From positions 1 to 25,486 of the forward strand of contig USRP01000013.1 of the NCBI GenBank assembly GCA_900557185.1: a stretch of 25,486 nt of DNA, in the 5' to 3' direction. The notes under the pieces were generated by a model. The model was given only the letters and a program-made list of their open reading frames with translations, ran no database searches and was not told where the DNA came from. The stretch is from an uncultured Mycoplasmatota bacterium (GTDB lineage Bacteria > Bacillota_I > Bacilli_A > RF39 > UBA660). The translations under genes and the position numbers were made by a program. Shown here in pieces: positions 21,765 through 25,486 of this stretch; position 1 is the first letter of the stretch, and every line of letters begins with the position of its first letter.

Positions 21765-23221
21765 GTCTCTTCCTCCTTTTTCTCTGGATTTAGTGAAAGA
21801 TTCAACTCTTTTTCCAAATAAGAAGCAAGGGTATAAATCTTACCTTCCTCAAAATAAGAAGCAATGATATGAAGTCCAATTGGTAGATGTTCTTTTGTAA
21901 AGCCAATTGGTAAACTCATCGCTGGAAGTCCTGCCATATTCACTGGAATCGTTAAAATATCATCATAGAAACTCTTTAAAGCATCATCACCCTTTTGTCC
22001 TAATGGATATGCCACATTCGTATTCGTTGGACCAATGATTAAATCGTATTTCTCAAATGCTTTTCTAAATCCATCGGTTAACATTTCTCTTACTTTTAAA
22101 GCTTTGTGATAATACTGATTGGCATTCTCCCCACTTAACATAAACGTTCCAATCATAATACGTCTCTTTACTTCTTCTCCAAATCCTTCACTTCTCGTCT
22201 TCTCATACATATCTTCTAAACTATCGTATTCTTTCGTCTTATAACCGTATTTCACACCATCATAACGAGCTAAATTACTACTAGCTTCTCCTAGTCCAAT
22301 AATCTGATAAAGAGGAATCGCATACTCTAAATAAGGGATATCAATCTCATCAATGATACATCCTTGTTTCATCAAATGATGAACAACTTCCAATACCTTT
22401 TCACGTACTTCCTCATCTACTTTATCACTCATAAAATAAGTCGGAACCGCAATCTTTAAATCTTTCATATCACGTCCCAAATAAGAAGTAAAATCATCTT
22501 CTAAATCTTTTGAAGTATAATCATTCTCATCGACACCAGCAATCGCATTCAATAAAATCGCATTATCTTCTACATTCTTTGTCATTGGTCCAATCTGATC
22601 TAAACTAGAACCAAACGCAATTAACCCATAACGACTCACTCTACCATAAGTTGGTTTTAATCCGACAATTCCACAAAAACTAGAAGGTTGACGAATACTT
22701 CCCCCAGTATCACTACCAAGAGCAGATGTTACTAATCTGGCACTAACACTAGCAGCACTCCCACTACTACTTCCACCTGGTACTAACTTCTTATTCCATG
22801 GATTTAAAATATCTCCAAAATAACTCGTCTCCCCAGTAGACCCCATAGCAAACTCATCCATATTCGTTTTACCGATAATAATCATGTGTTTCTCTTTTAA
22901 TTTTGATACAACAGTGGCATCATACACTGGTACAAAATCTTCTAACATATGAGAAGCACAAGTCGTTCTTAAATCTTTTGTTGTAATATTATCTTTTATC
23001 GCAATTGGAAGTCCAAATAACACATTATCTACTTCCATACTCTCTAATTCTTTCGCTTCTTTCAAAGCCTCTTCTTTATTTAATGTAATAAAAGCATTCA
23101 AGTCACTTTCTTCAATACGAGCAAATGCTTCTTCAACAAGCATGGTTGGTGTAATCTCTTTTTTCTTTAATAGTTCATTTAACTCTTTAAAACTCTTCTC
23201 TAAATAATTAGTTCTCTTCAT
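21758..23221 (-). CDS. gatA: Asp-tRNA(Asn)/Glu-tRNA(Gln) amidotransferase subunit A (amidase)
   Basis: 487 residues from the ATG at 23219-23221. Frees ammonia from glutamine for the GatB reaction. Visible: the catalytic Lys in LPIAIKDNI (about residue 75), the amidase signature GGSSSGSAASVSARLV with the cis-Ser, and the nucleophile Ser in GSDTGGSIRQP, then GLKPTYGRVSRYG. A frame opens two codons earlier at a TTG, but AAAGGTGA with a 6-base spacer fits the ATG. It overlaps the end of gatC by 14 bases and gatB by 7, giving tight coupling of the three subunits. Confidence 0.97.
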   Translation of the reverse strand: MKRTNYLEKSFKELNELLKKKEITPTMLVEEAFARIEESDLNAFITLNKEEALKEAKELESMEVDNVLFGLPIAIKDNITTKDLRTTCASHMLEDFVPVYDATVVSKLKEKHMIIIGKTNMDEFAMGSTGETSYFGDILNPWNKKLVPGGSSSGSAASVSARLVTSALGSDTGGSIRQPSSFCGIVGLKPTYGRVSRYGLIAFGSSLDQIGPMTKNVEDNAILLNAIAGVDENDYTSKDLEDDFTSYLGRDMKDLKIAVPTYFMSDKVDEEVREKVLEVVHHLMKQGCIIDEIDIPYLEYAIPLYQIIGLGEASSNLARYDGVKYGYKTKEYDSLEDMYEKTRSEGFGEEVKRRIMIGTFMLSGENANQYYHKALKVREMLTDGFRKAFEKYDLIIGPTNTNVAYPLGQKGDDALKSFYDDILTIPVNMAGLPAMSLPIGFTKEHLPIGLHIIASYFEEGKIYTLASYLEKELNLSLNPEKKEEETC

Positions 23222-23513
23222 CAGCAATCACCTTTGGTACTTCTATATACTCATGGGTATCATCTACACCACATGCTTCTAATACAGTCTTTCTTTCTAA
23301 CTCATCTTTTACAGTATCTTGAAAAAATAAATCATGATTTGTAGTTGGAGCAATTAACTCTTGATTGGTCGTTAATTCTACATTCTCAATCTTCTCAATT
23401 TCATCTAATATTTGATTTAATGCGACTTCATATTTATCAACTTCTTTTTCATCTAAACGAAGACGCGCTAATTTCGCAACATGTTTTACTTGATCTTTAT
23501 ATAGCGTTTTCAT
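23208..23513 (-). CDS. gatC: Asp-tRNA(Asn)/Glu-tRNA(Gln) amidotransferase subunit C
   Basis: 101 residues, normal length. Small belt subunit that wraps GatA and GatB together. Visible: the family start VKHVAKLARLRLDEKEVDKY, then LNQILDEIEKIENV with the following Pro-free linker, and the C-terminal block with LERKTVLEACGVDDTHEYIEVPKVI. The ATG at 23511-23513 follows AAAGGACG. First gene of gatCAB. The operon suggests that the organism makes Gln-tRNA and/or Asn-tRNA indirectly, as most Firmicutes do. Confidence 0.96.
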   Translation of the reverse strand: MKTLYKDQVKHVAKLARLRLDEKEVDKYEVALNQILDEIEKIENVELTTNQELIAPTTNHDLFFQDTVKDELERKTVLEACGVDDTHEYIEVPKVIADEEN

Positions 23514-23543
23514 CCAATCGTCCTTTCTTTTTACAACATAGAT

Positions 23544-23549
23544 ATTATA
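23544..23549 (-). promoter_or_regulatory. -10 element of the gatCAB promoter
   Basis: Perfect TATAAT on the minus strand preceded by GTGT, 30 bases before gatC. The -35 region 16-18 bases upstream is poor (A-rich), so the promoter may be weak or rely on the upstream A tracts. Confidence 0.55.
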
Positions 23550-23579
23550 ACACGTTTTTTTCTTACTTTTCTATAAAAC

Positions 23580-23604
23580 AAAGAAAAAAGTGCAAAGCAC
23601 TTTT
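23580..23604 (-). terminator. Terminator of the 338-residue hypothetical gene
   Basis: A perfect 8-base stem AAAAGTGC/GCACTTTT (23586-23593 with 23597-23604) with a 3-base loop, followed by T's and CTTTG on the minus strand. It overlaps the stop codon at 23603-23605. Confidence 0.85.
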
Positions 23605-24619
23605 AATTTTTAGGAACTAATCGCATCGTTTTCTGATCAAATTCAAAATCTGAATATATATCATAAGAATATTCATAACAGAAAGCAAAGAAATCAGCAA
23701 ACCCCAACAAATCATTTACCATAATCATATCATCTTCGGTAATCCTAGATAAAAAATATTGAATTTGAAATTGATATCCCCACTTATCTCTCCAATTTAA
23801 TTCTAAATCTTTTTCTAAATACTTTTGTGTATCTTTTATAATATCAATCAATGGCATAATATGTACATAATCTTCATCTCTTTGTTTTTCATAATCTTGA
23901 TAAGGAATAATCTTCACTCTAGAATAGTCAGAAGGAAACAACTCTACTAAATAAGTATTTAAATATGGAATATCTTGAAATTGCTTATATACTTGATGAT
24001 CTTGATAAATATAACGATTATTACTCTTTAAAAAGATTGGATAATGATACATCTTCGGTATTTCCCTCACCCCATAATATACATCATATACCGAAACATA
24101 CTCACTTTCATCCATAATATCTTTCTCCACAAGTGCTGGTTCTAAAGTAAATAAATCATCATATCCTTCATTTTTACATTGTTCATTATAACGAAGTACA
24201 AAATTATTACGTACTTGTTGTTGCATACAAGCCACACGAAAACTTGTCATTGACTTTAACTTTTCTTCATCCGCCAAATCAAATTCCTCAATCAACTTAT
24301 CAAAATTTTCCACAAACGGTACCGGTTGATCGAGTGTTAAATTCGCATGTATTTGTTCTTCTGTAAATACCGTTGGTAAAAAAGATAAGTAATAACAGAA
24401 TACATATTCTAACTGACCTGACATTTGCCATAACTTTTCTAATTCTAAACCAACAATATTTAATTCTATCAATTTTTCTAAATCTGTCTCATCACAATAT
24501 TCAAAATAATTATGAGATCCTGTAGCAATATTACATAACAGTTCAAATAATTCTACATCATCCATAATTTGAAATTTTTCATCGCTGAAATTTTCCATAA
24601 CCCACATTCTTACATTCAT
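23603..24619 (-). CDS. Hypothetical protein, 338 residues
   Basis: I do not recognise this family. The frame is open for 23 codons further, but the ATG at 24617-24619 is the likely start because GGGGGAAG lies just upstream and the promoter -10 box falls within the longer version. The product is acidic and rich in Tyr, Phe and Asp (about one residue in ten aromatic), with no signal peptide or membrane helix, so it is probably cytoplasmic. Repeated local patterns such as DVELFELLCNIATG and QYFLSRITEDDMIMVNDLLG suggest an all-helical or helical-repeat fold. It is a single-gene unit with promoter and terminator, next to a broken surface gene. Confidence 0.75.
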   Translation of the reverse strand: MNVRMWVMENFSDEKFQIMDDVELFELLCNIATGSHNYFEYCDETDLEKLIELNIVGLELEKLWQMSGQLEYVFCYYLSFLPTVFTEEQIHANLTLDQPVPFVENFDKLIEEFDLADEEKLKSMTSFRVACMQQQVRNNFVLRYNEQCKNEGYDDLFTLEPALVEKDIMDESEYVSVYDVYYGVREIPKMYHYPIFLKSNNRYIYQDHQVYKQFQDIPYLNTYLVELFPSDYSRVKIIPYQDYEKQRDEDYVHIMPLIDIIKDTQKYLEKDLELNWRDKWGYQFQIQYFLSRITEDDMIMVNDLLGFADFFAFCYEYSYDIYSDFEFDQKTMRLVPKN

Positions 24620-24638
24620 AATACTTCCCCCTACTACG

Positions 24639-24667
24639 ATTATATTATAAATTTTATTTTTTGAAAA
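24639..24667 (-). promoter_or_regulatory. Promoter of the 338-residue hypothetical gene (TTTTCA-N17-TATAAT)
   Basis: -10 TATAAT at 24639-24644 and a partial -35 TTTTCA at 24662-24667 on the minus strand, spacer 17; it partly overlaps the T tail of the upstream terminator. Confidence 0.6.
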
Positions 24668-24694
24668 CAAAAATAGTGGTCTTCCCACTATTTT
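24663..24694 (-). terminator. Terminator of the broken surface-protein gene
   Basis: A perfect 10-base stem AAAATAGTGG/CCACTATTTT (24670-24679 with 24685-24694), 5-base loop, then a T-rich tail TGTTTTC on the minus strand. Confidence 0.88.
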
Positions 24695-24699
24695 CTAAA

Positions 24700-25202
24700 T
24701 TAACCAATGATGTATGGATTTGATTTGGTGCCGGCTCCTCCGGTGATTTGGATAGTGGATTTCAAATAGAGAACTGGGTAAACATCCAATGATTCAGCAG
24801 CAGTCCAAAGTACAGCTCCTACTCCAGAAAAACGATAATTATTAAAAATAGCCCAAACCTCTGTTGTATTAAGAAGATAATATGAAAATGCAGGAGATAT
24901 AGTCCAATAACCATGTCCATCATCTAGAATATTCAATAAATAATTTTGATTACATAAAGGAGAAGATGTTCCACTTTCTATATCATATTGATCTGAAATA
25001 GAAGTACAATTAGGATTTGTGCTTGCCCTTAAAAAATCATTCACACTAACTAACCCAACATTTCCTGTCCATTGATATCTAACTGCTGACTTAATACTGC
25101 ATATCCAATTTCTAACATTAGAAAGATAGCGATACATAAACTACCTACCAAATAATATTTTCTAACCTCTGGATTTTTTCTCTTTCTTTCTACTTTTCTC
25201 AT
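24700..25202 (-). pseudogene. Broken surface-protein gene: N-terminal anchor and C-terminal domain in different frames
   Basis: From the ATG at 25200-25202 (AAGGA 8 bases upstream) the frame encodes MRKVERKRKNPEVRKYY, a membrane/signal helix (GSLCIAIFLMLEIGYAVL) and SQQLDINGQEMLG, then stops. This is the usual start of a family of exported proteins of gut Firmicutes (helix, then YAVLSxxLxINGxA). The shifted frame carries, from about 25075, WTGNVGLVSVNDFLRAST, Cys-containing repeats, SPAFSYYLL and the terminal LYLKSTIQITGGAGTKSNPY, typical of the C-terminal domain of the same kind of protein. The two halves meet near 25060-25075, where hundreds of residues would be expected, so the simplest reading is an internal deletion that also broke the frame. 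The 145-residue open frame starting at 25137 is the downstream frame that happens to stay open. A sequencing error alone would not restore the missing middle. Confidence 0.75.
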
Positions 25203-25303
25203 ATTACTATTCCTTACCTTTCCTTCATCTTATCACAATTATTCGTTGATTTATATAGGTTTTCTAGGTATTTTACACTACGTATTTTTGCTTTATTTGC
25301 TAA
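25203..25303 (-). other. 5' region of the broken surface gene
   Basis: About 100 AT-rich bases before the pseudogene. On the minus strand a possible -10 TATAAA (in CCTATATAAATC) is seen near 25251-25256, but no good -35. No gene is visible. Confidence 0.3.
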
Positions 25304-25306
25304 GCA

Positions 25307-25342
25307 CAAAAAAGTTGCTTCCACTATGAAAACAACTTTTTG
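25307..25342. terminator. Bidirectional terminator hairpin
   Basis: AAAAAGTTG pairs with CAACTTTTTT, with an inner extension TTTC/GAAG and a 7-base loop; six T follow on the minus strand and five on the plus strand. It ends whatever transcript enters from the right edge. Confidence 0.8.
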
Positions 25343-25375
25343 AATATTTTAAAATAAATTAAATCGTTAAAATAG

Positions 25376-25454
25376 TATGAGAAATATAGGGTATGATTAC
25401 TTAAATACCCCCCCCCATGGTAACTTTTGGCTAACAAAGTTTGTATTTCTCATA
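25376..25454. repeat. 79-base nested inverted repeat enclosing a C9 run
   Basis: A perfect 11-base outer repeat TATGAGAAATA/TATTTCTCATA (25376-25386 with 25444-25454) encloses two smaller hairpins: GGGTAT/ATACCC (25389-25394 with about 25405-25410) and AACTTT/AAAGTT (about 25422-25427 with 25436-25441). The run of nine C at 25408-25416 follows the first. Together they could fold as a three-way junction. No known riboswitch consensus is recognised, and no target-site duplication flanks it. On the minus strand a short frame ATG..TAA (about 18 codons) crosses the G9 run after AGGAG; I do not call it a gene. Confidence 0.55.
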
Positions 25455-25486
25455 TCTATCACCTAGTCTCCTACTGTTTACATTTT

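Noticed and set aside
24700..25137. 145-residue frame as an intact small protein
   Set aside because: The N-terminal part is nonsense in this frame, while the other frame gives a proper export helix; there is no ribosome site at the ATG.
25376..25454. Purine-type riboswitch (three-way junction)
   Set aside because: The outer stem with two hairpins looks similar in outline, but none of the conserved core bases is present and no purine gene follows.

Overview
The window comes from an AT-rich, low-GC Gram-positive bacterium, most likely an uncultured member of the Bacilli related to the Mollicutes (RF39-like gut lineages are my best guess). Evidence: the Firmicutes order secE-nusG-rplK-rplA-rplJ-rplL-ybxB-rpoB-rpoC, a Bacillus-type L10 leader, a gatCAB operon, strong Shine-Dalgarno sites with many sigma-A type promoters (TTGACA-N16/18-TATAAT), and an Asn in RpoB where rifampicin-sensitive bacteria have His, as in Spiroplasma and Mycoplasma. 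The code is standard: Trp is TGG in the long RNA polymerase genes, and the ybxB-like gene ends with TGA. Except for the partial transposase at the left edge, every gene I accept is on the minus strand, so transcription runs right to left.

Layout from left to right. (1) 1-990: the 3' part of an IS30-family transposase and about 280 bases of non-coding, hairpin-rich DNA. (2) 990-3244: three single-gene units: a prepilin-like membrane protein, a NrtR-type Nudix/winged-helix regulator with a palindrome at its own promoter, and a secreted Cys-rich protein with a VirB2/TrbC-like two-helix membrane end. (3) 3351-14530: the transcription/translation core (secE, nusG, L11, L1, L10, L7/L12, a YbxB/RsmC-like methyltransferase, RpoB, RpoC), with separate promoters before secE, rplK, rplJ and rpoB, and leader structures before rplK, rplA, rplJ and rpoB. 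(4) 14626-15114: an unrecognised helical protein just upstream of secE. (5) 15201-16629: a two-gene unit, a nucleoside phosphorylase and a CmpB-like membrane protein. (6) 16838-20221: a three-gene unit, a one-helix membrane protein, a receptor with two solute-binding domains and a degenerate GGDEF domain, and a YihY/BrkB membrane protein. (7) 20346-23513: gatC-gatA-gatB, with overlapping genes, for indirect charging of tRNA-Gln and/or tRNA-Asn. (8) 23603-24619: an unrecognised cytoplasmic protein. (9) 24700-25202: a broken surface-protein gene whose N-terminal anchor and C-terminal domain lie in different frames. (10) 25203-25486: a terminator and an odd nested inverted repeat holding a run of nine C.

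Most of the window is housekeeping. The best leads are the envelope and signalling genes around the core: the double solute-binding GGDEF receptor operon, the VirB2-like Cys-rich protein beside a prepilin-like protein, the regulator with its promoter palindrome, the collapsed surface gene, and several structured RNA leaders. I see no CRISPR array, tRNA, rRNA, phage or toxin-antitoxin module. I could not run searches, so family names rest on motif recognition.
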